DNA from: an uncultured Clostridia bacterium
Lineage (GTDB): Bacteria > Bacillota > Clostridia > UMGS1810
Reading direction: 5' to 3'
Length of the DNA: 64,000 nt
Assembly: GCA_934454585.1 (NCBI GenBank)
Contig: CAKSFP010000003.1
Coordinates: 62,001-126,000 of the forward strand
Both the position numbers and the translations under genes were made by a program. This document shows positions 52,668 through 62,999 of the stretch, one piece after another; the first letter of the stretch is position 1; every line of letters begins with the position of its first letter. Below the pieces are notes generated by a model. The model was given only the letters and a program-made list of their open reading frames with translations, did no database searches and had not been told where the DNA came from.

Positions 52668-55600
52668 TTAATAAAACCTTATATGCTTGATGTAATACTT
52701 GAATTTCTTTGATGTATTTTCCGATTGACACAGATGAAAATCAAGATTGGTTATATTGCCTTTCCAATTATTATTCTCACTGAGACTATATGTTTCCGTA
52801 TACCATCTGCCTGCCTCTTTTTCAGATACATTGTATAAACTCTGCACATAGTCAGAACCAAAACCTAAAAGTGCATCACCTTCATAGCACTCGGAATACA
52901 TATAACTAATCTCCATATGCTTATACTTATTCGCATTAATATTTATCCCGTCAACAATTAATCTCGGGATGTTTTTCCAATTAACATCTACGCATAACGC
53001 AGCATTTTCACTATCGAATGCAATCCCGTCAAGAAAATTGTTGCCGTTTTTGTAAGATAAATTATCAAAATCGATACTGTCACCGTTTTCAAATGAAATC
53101 ACCGGACCGCTCTTTTCCGTGTAAGGAGGAGCAAACTTATTGAGACCGCGGCAACCGTCGGTTATCCATACCTCACCCGTATACGGGTGAACCAAAATGT
53201 CGCCGACATCCACCCCGGCAAGCATACCGCTTGTAACAATACTGCCGCCGCAGAAGGTTCCTGTGAAAGATTCGCTTCCTTTTTCGTTACCCCTCGTTAA
53301 AACCTGAAAACTCTTACCGCCATCGACAGAGCGCTGTATTCCGTAGCTGTTTACACATTTATCTCTTGTACAACCGACATACACTACATCGGGATATCTC
53401 GGATCAACGGCACATACTCTGCTCCCTCCGCAGCAGTCGGATGAATGAAGATTTTCCGTTAAATCAGTCGAAATTCCGTTCTGAATTTTTCCAAAACCCA
53501 CTCCTCCGGCATAATACATAATGTTGTTTATTCCGTCATAGCTTAAATCCGTCAGATATGAATCGTTCTGAGCAACACCGCCCGACAGTTCATAAAATAT
53601 CTGCCATGTGGCTCCCTCATCATATGAGACAACAATATCACCCTTATTTATGCCGTAAAGCTCTTTTTTGCCATACGGATTATGCGTAATCACAGATTCG
53701 CATCCGTTCATCGCAGACCACGAGTATCCAAAATCCGTACTCCTCATATTCGATGCAAAAAGTACATTTTTGTTGTTTGCGGATTGCGTGCAGCTTTGTT
53801 TCCACTGAATCTGTTGAATCGGCGGCAGAATTATTCCGGTTTTCTGCCATGTGTTTCCGCCGTCTCTGGATATGCGTATCTCAACAGTCGCATTCCAAGA
53901 GGTTGCCGGAGTGCCATCTTCATTAAGGCCGGTGGAACCGAGAACTATAACCGTGTTTTCATCCGCAGAATATGAACCATACACCGCGCCGGTATACTTG
54001 CTGCCGTTTTGCATACATATACTGTTCCAGCTCTCTCCGCCGTCTGTTGTGTACGCGCCGTCATAATCCTGATTACCGAAACATACTATGTCCGGGTTAT
54101 ATACATTAAAGTGATTTCTCTGCACCAAGCATGACATATTTCCGCCGTTAAAACTGTAATAATAATGCTTGCCCGCATCTGTGGATTTGGCAACATAATC
54201 CCCTCCAAATCCGTAAACAGTGTTTTCACTGACAGGACTCCACACAAAGACGGAATATCTGTTGTTTATGTTATAAAAGTTATTGACATTCTCGTCCACG
54301 GCTTTTTTCCATGTAACTCCGCCGTTATCTGAATAGTATTTCACACTGCTGTAATTTGAATGGCTGAACCAACACAAAGCCATCTTTTGCGGATTAACGG
54401 GTGACACGGAAATATTCCTTGTCATGTTATAGAAATTGTTTTCGGTAATGCCTGTCGGATAACTGCTGTCCGATATTCTTGCAAATGTTTTTCCGCAATC
54501 GACGGATTTCCATACTCCGCTGCTGTTATTTACATAGACATTATTCGGTGCGGAAGAAACAACATCTATCCCGCGAAAATATGCACCGTCGAGAACTTTT
54601 TCAAAGGTTTGTCCCTTGTCACTGCTCCTGTAAATGCCGTCAAGACCGGCCGCATATACCATGCCGTTTGTCGGGTGAATCCGAATCATACAATTTGACA
54701 TATTTTCATTCACAAGATTGAATGATTGACCGCCGTCGTCACTTCTCCACAATCCGTATGCGGTGCCGTCCCTGTTTCCGTCCGTTCTTGCACGCGCCGA
54801 CCAATATATAACTGCACTCCTGCCAAGCTTGCTGTCATATGATGACGGGTCAAACGCCACGGTGCGCCATGACGGATCCATGTTGCTGTCCGTGAAATTA
54901 GTTGAAATAACCTGAGACCAATTTTCTGCCGCGTCAAACGAAATATATACACCGCTTACCCCGTCAGTCGAAGAATAATCCGAAACACCAATCACAACAT
55001 TTTTGTTATTCGGATCTATTTCAAGTCCGGTACACCCTTCCGCATAAAACCCCACTCCGGTTTTCTGCCAATTGCTTCCGCCGTCAAAACTGCGCAGCAA
55101 CCCTGCCACATCGGTCCCGGCCACAAGAAATTTGCCGTCACTGCTTATAGACATGGCTCTTAATATCTGGCAGCCTTCGCCGCCGGTATTGCCTGTTTTC
55201 AGATACTCCTTGCTTACCATGGGAACCGGTTGCCATTCATTGCGGCTCTCGTTGTATTTGTCATAATATATTCTCGTCTCATATTTTTCGCGCAGCGGTC
55301 TTAATGATTTGAAATCGTCTCCTTCAAATGTATAGATAACAGCCTTATCCCACTGCTCAATACCCGAAAGTTCATTTAATCCGCTCAGAACTATTTCTTC
55401 ATTCTCTGTTTTTGCTGTAACCTTTGCAAACCTTACATTGCTGAGATTTTGCCCGTCATATTCCGCAACGATAACCTCATATGTGCCTGGATTCGAAAAC
55501 AGGGCATATGTATCGTTCAAAACGCGTTTCAGGGTAATGTTTTCCCTTGCATATGCCTCAATTGTAATATCGCTGTCTCCCACGGCAAACGAATATATAC

Positions 55601-56291
55601 CGTCCGAGTCGGGCGCAAGCGTATGTCCGCCGGGATTGACGGTCACGCTTTCGCTGTACGACAGCGAATCGGTACACTCCACCTTAAATCTTACTGCGCT
55701 GCCCTTATAAGCATATTTTTGTGTAAATCCGTATCTGTCACCGGCGCCGGAAAGTATCTTCACCCGTGCTCCGCCGTATTCCGCAATATTTATCGTTCTG
55801 CAATCGGTTATATCATAGACGAAAAAATTATCTATACTGAAACTGTCAACACTGCCCGACGAAGATTTAACCGCATATAAAACGATTGAATTTGCGTTGT
55901 CGTTTGCCGTAAACTCTATTGAACGGCTTTGCCACGATGAAGATGCCCAAAAGCTTTGTCCTGTTGAAATCCACATGGTCTGAGGGGTTTTGGCACGATA
56001 GTCGAAACTGTAATAGTATTTGTGCCCTTTTTTTATCTGCACATCAAAGCTGCACCAAAAATCTCCTGCCGAACTTACCTTATCGACAGTTAAAAAATGA
56101 TTTCCGCACTCACTTTTTACGGTTGCTCCCTTTTCTATAACCACAGCCGCATTTGATCCGACGCTTATCCCGAAAGTATTTCCCTCCATATTTCCGTAAG
56201 GTGTCAAGCATGAAAAATCATCGGCAAAGACCGCTGTCATCCCTGCCAAAACAAAAACTATCACACTAATAATCAAACAGAATTTTTTCAT
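52668..56291 (-). CDS. Giant secreted Asp-box beta-propeller glycosidase (GH74-like) with beta-sandwich ends
   Basis: The 1207-residue protein has a signal peptide (about 1-23), a CBM4/9-like N-terminal domain (about 30-160), an Ig-like part, then a long beta-propeller region (about 350-1030), ending in a further beta-sandwich. At least eleven Asp-box-like turns are visible, for example SFDGGSNW, SDDGGQSF, SSDKGQTF, SVDCGKTF, SDNGGVTW, TTDGGESW, SRDGGNTW, STDFGYSW, SYDEGATW and SVDGGKSF, as in two-propeller GH74 xyloglucanases and sialidases. No family-specific catalytic pair was assigned, so activity is uncertain. ATG after GGAGGG. It is the only clearly secreted hydrolase of this second locus. 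Confidence 0.85.
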   Translation of the reverse strand: MKKFCLIISVIVFVLAGMTAVFADDFSCLTPYGNMEGNTFGISVGSNAAVVIEKGATVKSECGNHFLTVDKVSSAGDFWCSFDVQIKKGHKYYYSFDYRAKTPQTMWISTGQSFWASSSWQSRSIEFTANDNANSIVLYAVKSSSGSVDSFSIDNFFVYDITDCRTINIAEYGGARVKILSGAGDRYGFTQKYAYKGSAVRFKVECTDSLSYSESVTVNPGGHTLAPDSDGIYSFAVGDSDITIEAYARENITLKRVLNDTYALFSNPGTYEVIVAEYDGQNLSNVRFAKVTAKTENEEIVLSGLNELSGIEQWDKAVIYTFEGDDFKSLRPLREKYETRIYYDKYNESRNEWQPVPMVSKEYLKTGNTGGEGCQILRAMSISSDGKFLVAGTDVAGLLRSFDGGSNWQKTGVGFYAEGCTGLEIDPNNKNVVIGVSDYSSTDGVSGVYISFDAAENWSQVISTNFTDSNMDPSWRTVAFDPSSYDSKLGRSAVIYWSARARTDGNRDGTAYGLWRSDDGGQSFNLVNENMSNCMIRIHPTNGMVYAAGLDGIYRSSDKGQTFEKVLDGAYFRGIDVVSSAPNNVYVNNSSGVWKSVDCGKTFARISDSSYPTGITENNFYNMTRNISVSPVNPQKMALCWFSHSNYSSVKYYSDNGGVTWKKAVDENVNNFYNINNRYSVFVWSPVSENTVYGFGGDYVAKSTDAGKHYYYSFNGGNMSCLVQRNHFNVYNPDIVCFGNQDYDGAYTTDGGESWNSICMQNGSKYTGAVYGSYSADENTVIVLGSTGLNEDGTPATSWNATVEIRISRDGGNTWQKTGIILPPIQQIQWKQSCTQSANNKNVLFASNMRSTDFGYSWSAMNGCESVITHNPYGKKELYGINKGDIVVSYDEGATWQIFYELSGGVAQNDSYLTDLSYDGINNIMYYAGGVGFGKIQNGISTDLTENLHSSDCCGGSRVCAVDPRYPDVVYVGCTRDKCVNSYGIQRSVDGGKSFQVLTRGNEKGSESFTGTFCGGSIVTSGMLAGVDVGDILVHPYTGEVWITDGCRGLNKFAPPYTEKSGPVISFENGDSIDFDNLSYKNGNNFLDGIAFDSENAALCVDVNWKNIPRLIVDGININANKYKHMEISYMYSECYEGDALLGFGSDYVQSLYNVSEKEAGRWYTETYSLSENNNWKGNITNLDFHLCQSENTSKKFKYYIKHIRFY

Positions 56292-56314
56292 ACAAACCCT
56301 CCAACATATACGGT

Positions 56315-57901
56315 CTACAAAAGTGCCGCCCCTATCGCACCTGCGTCACCCGCAAGTTTCGATGCGATTATCGGCGCCTTAAACTCATCTTTTTCTTCTA
56401 TCGCTCCAAGAATTTTATCTTTCTGTTTCGTTATCCCGCCGGATATTATTATCACATCGGGATCAAAAATGTTTTCTAAATTCTTAAGTCCGGTAACAAG
56501 CCAACCTATATATTCATCAAACACTTTTTCGCAAACATCGCATCCGCTTTCCATTATTTCAAAAAATCTCTTGCCGTCAAATTTTTTGCTTTTGTCTTTC
56601 ATGGCCGAGTACAGTTTGCTTTCGGGATATTGCTCCGCTTCGCTTTCGGCACATCTGAGCAGTGCAGTTACAGATGCATATTGCTCAAAGCAGCCGCACC
56701 TGCCGCAGGCGCACTTTCTTCCGCCTTGCGCCTGAATAACCATGTGTCCCACCTCGCCGAATTCTCCGTTTCCGCAGCAAAGCTTGTTGTTTATTATTAT
56801 CCCGCCGCCGATTCCGGTGCCGATAGTAACCATCACAATATTTTCATATTCCTCGCTTGCCGTGAATTTTTCTCCCAAAACCGCACAATTGGCATCATTG
56901 TCAACAGTTATAGGCAAAGAAATTTTCTCTTGCAAAATCTTCTGCAGCGGAAATTTTTCAAACGGCAGATTGTCTGTCGTAACAAGTCCGTGTATAACAC
57001 TGCCCGGAACACCTATGCCAATCGATTTAACAGGAAATCTTCCGTTTATATTTTCAAATTCGCTTACAACATCATCGATTATGGCGTCAGTTGAAAATTG
57101 ATTTGTTGTTATGACACTTTTGTGAATAATTTTTCCGTTGTCAACAACCGCAAACTTTATCTCAGTGCCGCCGATATCTATACCGAGTTTTGCACTCTTA
57201 TATGCCTCCTCGTCACATATCAGCGTCACATCGCCGTGAACATTCAGCATTGTTGCCGGTATCTCCGTGTTTATTCTCCCTTTCAACATTTCGGAAACAA
57301 CACGGCTTTTGCTTGCACCGACAGCCAGCAAAACGATTTTCTTCGCCGAAAGAATGGTCGATATGCCCATTGTTATCGCCTGTTTCGGCACATTTTTTTC
57401 GTCGTCAAAAAACCTGGAATTTGCAGCAATTGTACTTTGAGTCAAATTCGTCAGATGAGTTCCGGCGCTTAAGTTTGCGTCGGGCTCGTTAAAACCGATA
57501 TGTCCGTTCTGACCTATGCCCAATATCTGCAAATCTATGCCCCCGCTGTTTTTGATTTCTCTGTCGTATTTTTCACATTCGGCCTCAACATCTTTAGTTT
57601 CGCCATCGGGTATTCTAATGTTCTTTTTATCTATGTTCACTCTATCAAAAAAATGCTTGTCCATAAAATATCTGTAGCTTTGCGGATTACTTTTTTCTAT
57701 AGGATAATATTCATCAAGATTAAATGTCCTAATCTGCGAAAAATCCGTTTTGCTTTCGGCAAGCTTTTCATACATTCCTATCGGTGTGGAACCGGTTGCA
57801 AAACCCAGAACACTGTCGGGCTTTAATGTGACTTGTGATTCAACGATTTCAGCTGCTTTTCCGGAAACCTCATCATAGTTTTTACAGACTATTACTCTCA
57901 T
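56315..57901 (-). CDS. nagB: Glucosamine-6-phosphate deaminase fused to ROK-family sugar kinase
   Basis: A 528-residue two-domain fusion. Residues 1-236 are a full NagB: GFATGSTPIGMY, NLDEYYP (D63), and NGHIGFNEP with H134 and E139, of the Firmicutes type. Residues 238-528 are a ROK kinase with ATP loop GIDIGGTEIKF, the VDNDANC catalytic aspartate, GEVGHM and the zinc motif CACGRCGCFEQ. No linker separates them. ROK kinases of this type phosphorylate N-acetylglucosamine or N-acetylmannosamine. With nagA 11 bases upstream, the pair covers phosphorylation, deacetylation and deamination to fructose-6-phosphate. ATG after GGGAGG. Confidence 0.93.
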   Translation of the reverse strand: MRVIVCKNYDEVSGKAAEIVESQVTLKPDSVLGFATGSTPIGMYEKLAESKTDFSQIRTFNLDEYYPIEKSNPQSYRYFMDKHFFDRVNIDKKNIRIPDGETKDVEAECEKYDREIKNSGGIDLQILGIGQNGHIGFNEPDANLSAGTHLTNLTQSTIAANSRFFDDEKNVPKQAITMGISTILSAKKIVLLAVGASKSRVVSEMLKGRINTEIPATMLNVHGDVTLICDEEAYKSAKLGIDIGGTEIKFAVVDNGKIIHKSVITTNQFSTDAIIDDVVSEFENINGRFPVKSIGIGVPGSVIHGLVTTDNLPFEKFPLQKILQEKISLPITVDNDANCAVLGEKFTASEEYENIVMVTIGTGIGGGIIINNKLCCGNGEFGEVGHMVIQAQGGRKCACGRCGCFEQYASVTALLRCAESEAEQYPESKLYSAMKDKSKKFDGKRFFEIMESGCDVCEKVFDEYIGWLVTGLKNLENIFDPDVIIISGGITKQKDKILGAIEEKDEFKAPIIASKLAGDAGAIGAALL

Positions 57902-57912
57902 TGTTTTCCTCC

Positions 57913-59022
57913 CTAAACAATTCTTCTGCCTTTCAAATAAACCGACTTTAATTCCATGTTGTCATTCAGCACTAAGAAGCTGGCTGTTTTTCCGATACTG
58001 AGTGTTCCCAAGCGGTCAAGCACATTAAGTACCTTTGCAGGATTATATGTAGCCATACGAACAGCTGACTCAACAGGTATTCCGCATCCGACAAGATGCC
58101 TGAGTCCGTCAAAAGCATTTGCGGATGCTCCGGCTATTGTTCCGTCGTCCAAAAATCCAAGCCCGTTTTTCACCGTGACAACAAGCTCTCCCATGGGGTA
58201 AACTCCGTCGGGCAGGCCGGTGCAAGAGAGGCTGTCGCTTATTATGATTATTTTTTCTTCACCAAAAATTCTGTATGCCGCCCTCAGCATTGGGTCTGAA
58301 ACATGTCTGCCGTCACATATCAGCTCCACATATGCACCGGCGTCCATCGCCGCTCCCACAAGGCCTGTTTCCCTGTGTGAAAAAGGTGCCATGCCGTTAA
58401 ATAAGTGAGTAACAAGACTTGCGCCTAAACGAAACCCCTCCATCGTTTTTTCATAGTCAGCCGGAGTATGTGCAAGTGAAATAACCACAGTTTTTGATAC
58501 ATCCCTTATAAACTCTGCCGCGCCCTCTGTATCGGGTGCAATGTCAACTATTTTTATCTTTCCGCTTGCTGCCGACTGAAACTTTTCGAATTCCTCAATG
58601 CTTGGTTTTTTCAGATATCTCAGATCGTTCCCTCCGGCTTTCTCATGCGTCAGATACGGTCCCTCCATATTTATTCCGATAAGTTCTGCGCCCTTTGAGC
58701 TTTTATAGCTTGCAGCCGCCCTGAAAGCCTTCATCAATTGTTCGTCCGACACAGGCATCGTAGACGGGCAAATGGCGGTTACACCGTTTTTTGCCTCATA
58801 TTCAGCCATTTTTTCAATTGCCTCAAATGTTCCGTCGGTAAAATCACACCCGTCGCAGCCGTGAAAATGCAAATCAATCAGACCTGGAATAACCATGTCT
58901 TTACCGCTTGCGTCAAGGCTGTCATCATAGGCAACATCGGTTATTGTATCACCGTCAAACGAAATACTTCCGGCATGAAACTTAAAGTCCTCTCCGTATA
59001 TCCTCATATTTTCTATCTTCAT
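57913..59022 (-). CDS. nagA: N-acetylglucosamine-6-phosphate deacetylase
   Basis: Removes acetate from GlcNAc-6-phosphate. The 369-residue amidohydrolase has the metal ligands in DLHFHGCDG, NMEGPYL, LAHTPA and VTHLFNG, and the catalytic acid in SDSLSC, where many family members read TDAM. Product-binding segments HRETGLVGAAMD and GRHVSD are present. A binding site AGGGAG lies rather far (about 14 bases) before the ATG. It is upstream of the deaminase-kinase fusion and co-directional. Confidence 0.95.
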   Translation of the reverse strand: MKIENMRIYGEDFKFHAGSISFDGDTITDVAYDDSLDASGKDMVIPGLIDLHFHGCDGCDFTDGTFEAIEKMAEYEAKNGVTAICPSTMPVSDEQLMKAFRAAASYKSSKGAELIGINMEGPYLTHEKAGGNDLRYLKKPSIEEFEKFQSAASGKIKIVDIAPDTEGAAEFIRDVSKTVVISLAHTPADYEKTMEGFRLGASLVTHLFNGMAPFSHRETGLVGAAMDAGAYVELICDGRHVSDPMLRAAYRIFGEEKIIIISDSLSCTGLPDGVYPMGELVVTVKNGLGFLDDGTIAGASANAFDGLRHLVGCGIPVESAVRMATYNPAKVLNVLDRLGTLSIGKTASFLVLNDNMELKSVYLKGRRIV

Positions 59023-59047
59023 TGTGGTTATTTCATCTCCCTACGCA

Positions 59048-60433
59048 TTATTCTCCAAAGTATTCCATTTCCATAAGTTTTTCATCTATCGCTTTGATTT
59101 GAGTTTTCATAAGTTCCGGGGAATACAGACTCTGTTTTTCCTCAATACCGCCGTTTATCATCGCCTTTAGTATGCAATCATTTGCAAGATACAAATCATC
59201 AAGTGATTCTCTCACATTAAAGCGTCCCGGACTTGTTGGTGCCGGAGGCCAACGCGAATCCGACACCCAAGCCGACGCAAGAGCGCGCATGGCATTTTCA
59301 AGGTCTTCATCAAGGCTTTCAAGCGTTTCATCAAGCTTTTTTGCCACTGCCTTTATTCCGTTTAATACCGATATACACACAGGATCCATTATCCTTGAAT
59401 ACTCCGTGTTTGCCCATGCTTTGGCGGTACCTCCGTGCCATGCCACACCGTTTGCAATGTTTTCGACATATTCATTATCAATCACATTTGCGTTATCGAT
59501 AATTTCGCTCGGCAGCGCAAAATCATACCCTGCCTCATACGCTGCGTCAAGTATTTTCCTGAATCTGTCTATGCTTGACGGCTCTTCTTCGAAAAATCTC
59601 GCCTGGTTAAACTGCTTCACATAAAAATACGCACTCGATCCTATGTATTCCGCATCTTCCGCATAAGGCATAATAAAGCTGCCCGTCCGCACTATGCGTG
59701 ATTGCCATTTTCCAAGCATATCTTTAATTTCATTCATGTTTATCGGCTCGTCGCGCATTCCTTCCGTAGCGCCCATCAGATACCACAGCAGCAAATTTGC
59801 CATGCAGTCGCTTCGGAATATCATTTTTAATCCATTCGGCGCAACAGACGGATTTGTTATGTACTTCAAAAATTCCGTCTTGTCCTTTATATACTCCTCA
59901 ATTTTGAACAAATGATTTTTGTTTGAATGCCCCTGCACATCAAACGCAAGTCCGGTTGCCTTTCTTATTTCCGCAAAGGACAAAAGGAATGAATCTGCAT
60001 CCATAACAAGAGCCTTCATGCCGCATTCCTTATATACATCCGGAATATAGTCCGCCCAGCCGCACTCGGGATTCCAGCCGATTTCGGGCCGTTTACCGGT
60101 GTATTTTTCCCACACATCGAGAGAATGATTGAGCGAATGGAGGCAAACTTCTTTCGGAATATTTGAAAGCATAAAATGAATATACGGCGAGCAAACAGGC
60201 TCAATTTTTCCCTCTTTGATAAGTCTTTTCAGCTTTTCAAGCACCTGCGGCGCCTGCTTAGACATTTCCTCAACGGTTATTCCGCTCGCCTCGAAAGCAA
60301 TTTTGTAATCTCCGTTATCCACTATGTCAAAAAGCTTGTCATAGCAATTCTCCATAACCCATTTTCTTTTTTCGGGTTTAAGCTGAGAATACTGTATATT
60401 TGCATGAGGCATAAAAATAATTTTTGGTTTCAT
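59048..60433 (-). CDS. GH57-like glycoside hydrolase (cytosolic)
   Basis: The 461-residue protein is related to GH57/GH38-type (beta/alpha)7 barrels: it opens with KPKIIFMPHANIQY (H10) and has GWNPECGWADYIPDV (E123), equal to the conserved motif carrying W-x-P-E. No signal peptide. The ATG at 60433 follows AAGGAG; a 35-residue upstream extension overlaps the preceding gene. It may act on imported oligosaccharides of mannose, glucose or amino sugar type; the family covers several specificities. Confidence 0.75.
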   Translation of the reverse strand: MKPKIIFMPHANIQYSQLKPEKRKWVMENCYDKLFDIVDNGDYKIAFEASGITVEEMSKQAPQVLEKLKRLIKEGKIEPVCSPYIHFMLSNIPKEVCLHSLNHSLDVWEKYTGKRPEIGWNPECGWADYIPDVYKECGMKALVMDADSFLLSFAEIRKATGLAFDVQGHSNKNHLFKIEEYIKDKTEFLKYITNPSVAPNGLKMIFRSDCMANLLLWYLMGATEGMRDEPINMNEIKDMLGKWQSRIVRTGSFIMPYAEDAEYIGSSAYFYVKQFNQARFFEEEPSSIDRFRKILDAAYEAGYDFALPSEIIDNANVIDNEYVENIANGVAWHGGTAKAWANTEYSRIMDPVCISVLNGIKAVAKKLDETLESLDEDLENAMRALASAWVSDSRWPPAPTSPGRFNVRESLDDLYLANDCILKAMINGGIEEKQSLYSPELMKTQIKAIDEKLMEMEYFGE

Positions 60434-60455
60434 TTTGTTCCACTCCTTATTGATT

Positions 60456-62990
60456 TTAGTTGCATCCGAGCTTTGATTTGCCAAGGCTCTTTTCACAGGT
60501 ATTCTTTTCTGATGAGACTTCTTGTATAAGGCTGTCATCCCAGCCGTCGGTATATGCGCGATAAACTGCCCCGTTATTCACTTTCACAGCGTAAATTCCG
60601 TTCTCTTTTATATCTGCAGACAAAACACAGCCATGCTCATCAGCAAAAGTTATGTCGCCGGATATGTTGTCAAAGGCAATATTAAGCAAACCATCGCTTT
60701 TACATTCGATATAGACATCGCACTCTCCATCCTTTACTGCGGCATTTACCACATAACCGCCAACAGCAGCAAGGCGGAAACTTGAGTATTTTTCGGTATT
60801 CCATGCCGGAAAAAGCCTCAAAACGCCGTCGTAACTCTGAATCAGCATCTCATTCATTGCCGCAGCAACTATAGGAAGCGTTTCATAGTCAAAGTGACGG
60901 AAATTCCAACCCGGAACCAATTCTTTCTTCCTTGTCTTTGCATTATCAACCTCATACTGCGCCCATCTATCATAGGTGTACAGATAAAAATCCTCATATG
61001 GCGCTTCCATATTAAATCCCTGCGGAAATCTCATCCACATCGATACGGTTTGTCGGAGCTGCTTTTCAAGCAGTTCATTCATTCCCATACGAGCCGCATA
61101 AATCGGCATAAGACACCAGTGCATACAAAGACCGTCGAATTCTCCTTCTTTTTCATCCGGAGGAATTGTCGGATGGTGAAGACAAAGACTGTTGTATATC
61201 ATGTCATATATCTTTGTGCCCCTGTCCTTTATGCCGACTGTGCCGGACGGAAAGAGCGGCGCCATTTCCGTGTCCGGGAAACCGTAATAATCATTTTTCG
61301 GGTCTGCAAAAGTCCGCCGCATAATCTTGCCGCCGGAGCACTCCCTGCCGACGCTCAGCACTTTATCTGCACGCACTTTCATACCCTTGCCTATTCCCCT
61401 TACAAACCGTCCGTTTTCAATTTCGCCTGTCAAAAAATCCGTTTCTTGATAAGGCGCAAGTTTTTCAAGACAGTTTTTGTATTGCTGCGCACCGCCATCC
61501 TCTGTTTCTTTTATTAGTGTTGCAAACAGTATCCGTATCATCGCCATATCGGTTATGCTGTCATCAAACAACGGCGACCCTTCGTAACCCTGGGTTCCAT
61601 GAATATGATAAAACCCGTCTTCACCCAATTTCAGTTTTGCAAGATAGAATTCACCTACAGAGCGCATAATCGGCAAAACCTTATTTTTAAGATATTCATC
61701 GTCTCCGCTGTACTGATAATGTGCATAAAGAGACATGGCAATCTGAGCGGCGCAAGTGCAATTTTTAGAAACAGTCGGATCGTTTCTGCCAAAACGATCA
61801 CAAACATCGGTGTAAAACACACCGGGCATTTTCAAATATTTTTCAGTAAATTGCTTTGCCACAGGATATTGATTTATCCTGAAATTATAATATGTTTCAA
61901 GCAATTCCGGATGATTCGCCGCTTCAAGCGGAAATGTTGCCAACTGCATATTATAATGAAAAAAGTTGTTCCACGGCACAAAATCATGATAAAAATTCCA
62001 TATACCGTTGCAAAAATGTGCCGGATATTTTCCCCTCATCTGGCAATTTGCATAGTACAGATTTAGGTACCACAAATTTTCTATATAATCATAGTCATTT
62101 TCCTGAGGAAGGCATATAAATGAACGCTCCCAAAACTCTGCCCATGATTTTTTGTGCTCCGAATATATTAAATCTGCCCCTGCCCTCTGCGCATTTTCAA
62201 CCATATCGAAAGCAGATCTTTTTGCTTTTTCGGTGCTCTCACCCACCGCAATTGCGGCATAAAAAACCATGTTGTGCCGAATTTTTAACGCTGTTGTGCA
62301 CTGCACTGTGTTGGAATTCACTTTCGAACATTCGTTTTCATTGCCCTCAATGCGGATTGCCGCACAGAATTTTGTGCCGTTCAACTCCTGAGTCAAGAAC
62401 AAAGTGTTACCCTCATATGAAGTTTCGGTGCCGCCCAGTCCGTCTTCGGGACCGCCGTTTGTATCCGAATACCATCTTGCAAAACTACGGCTGCCCCAAC
62501 GCTCGCAAACAGCCTCTACAACAGCCGCATCCCCGTACTCCGCATTAACCCTCAAAACCGTGACGCCGTATTTTTCGGATACGAATGCCCCGATATCACT
62601 CTTTGCAAAAGGAGTTTGCGCACTAATCTTTGCCTCGGCACTTCCGAGCGAAAGTCTGCCCTCAAAAGCCTTTTGATAAATATTTTCAAATATGGGGCAA
62701 CCGAATTTAATTCTCAAATGTATTCCGCTCCGGCAAACCGTCAGATTTTCGAGTTCCCATGAGCATACATCATCTTTGCTCTTTGTGTCGTCCCACAAAT
62801 CGGTTTTGTTTATCTGCAAGTGGAGTTCCTCATCGGAAATCCACACAAGAGTTCCGACATCACCGTTGCCGAGCGGCAATCCGTAAGTAGGATCACAAAC
62901 AGGTGTGCGAAAAACAACATCATGTTTCGGCAACACTTCAGTCACCGAATTGCTCCACTTTCTTTTATCGTTATTATATTTCAATCTCAT
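60456..62990 (-). CDS. GH95/DUF5703-like (alpha/alpha)6-barrel glycoside hydrolase (cytosolic)
   Basis: The 844-residue protein starts with a beta-sandwich whose signature GLPLGNGDVGTLVW and LQINKTDLWDD resembles DUF5703/GH95 N-terminal domains. Next comes an alpha-helical toroid (about 290-720: PWNNFFHYNMQLATFPLEAANHPELL, cited in part as NNFFHYNMQLATFPLEA) and a small C-terminal beta domain. GH95 enzymes are alpha-fucosidases or alpha-galactosidases. The last part of the chain (about residues 820-844) contains several Cys and Lys residues. No signal peptide. ATG after GAGGAAA. The exact activity is not determined. Confidence 0.78.
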   Translation of the reverse strand: MRLKYNNDKRKWSNSVTEVLPKHDVVFRTPVCDPTYGLPLGNGDVGTLVWISDEELHLQINKTDLWDDTKSKDDVCSWELENLTVCRSGIHLRIKFGCPIFENIYQKAFEGRLSLGSAEAKISAQTPFAKSDIGAFVSEKYGVTVLRVNAEYGDAAVVEAVCERWGSRSFARWYSDTNGGPEDGLGGTETSYEGNTLFLTQELNGTKFCAAIRIEGNENECSKVNSNTVQCTTALKIRHNMVFYAAIAVGESTEKAKRSAFDMVENAQRAGADLIYSEHKKSWAEFWERSFICLPQENDYDYIENLWYLNLYYANCQMRGKYPAHFCNGIWNFYHDFVPWNNFFHYNMQLATFPLEAANHPELLETYYNFRINQYPVAKQFTEKYLKMPGVFYTDVCDRFGRNDPTVSKNCTCAAQIAMSLYAHYQYSGDDEYLKNKVLPIMRSVGEFYLAKLKLGEDGFYHIHGTQGYEGSPLFDDSITDMAMIRILFATLIKETEDGGAQQYKNCLEKLAPYQETDFLTGEIENGRFVRGIGKGMKVRADKVLSVGRECSGGKIMRRTFADPKNDYYGFPDTEMAPLFPSGTVGIKDRGTKIYDMIYNSLCLHHPTIPPDEKEGEFDGLCMHWCLMPIYAARMGMNELLEKQLRQTVSMWMRFPQGFNMEAPYEDFYLYTYDRWAQYEVDNAKTRKKELVPGWNFRHFDYETLPIVAAAMNEMLIQSYDGVLRLFPAWNTEKYSSFRLAAVGGYVVNAAVKDGECDVYIECKSDGLLNIAFDNISGDITFADEHGCVLSADIKENGIYAVKVNNGAVYRAYTDGWDDSLIQEVSSEKNTCEKSLGKSKLGCN

Positions 62991-62999
62991 AGTTTTTCC

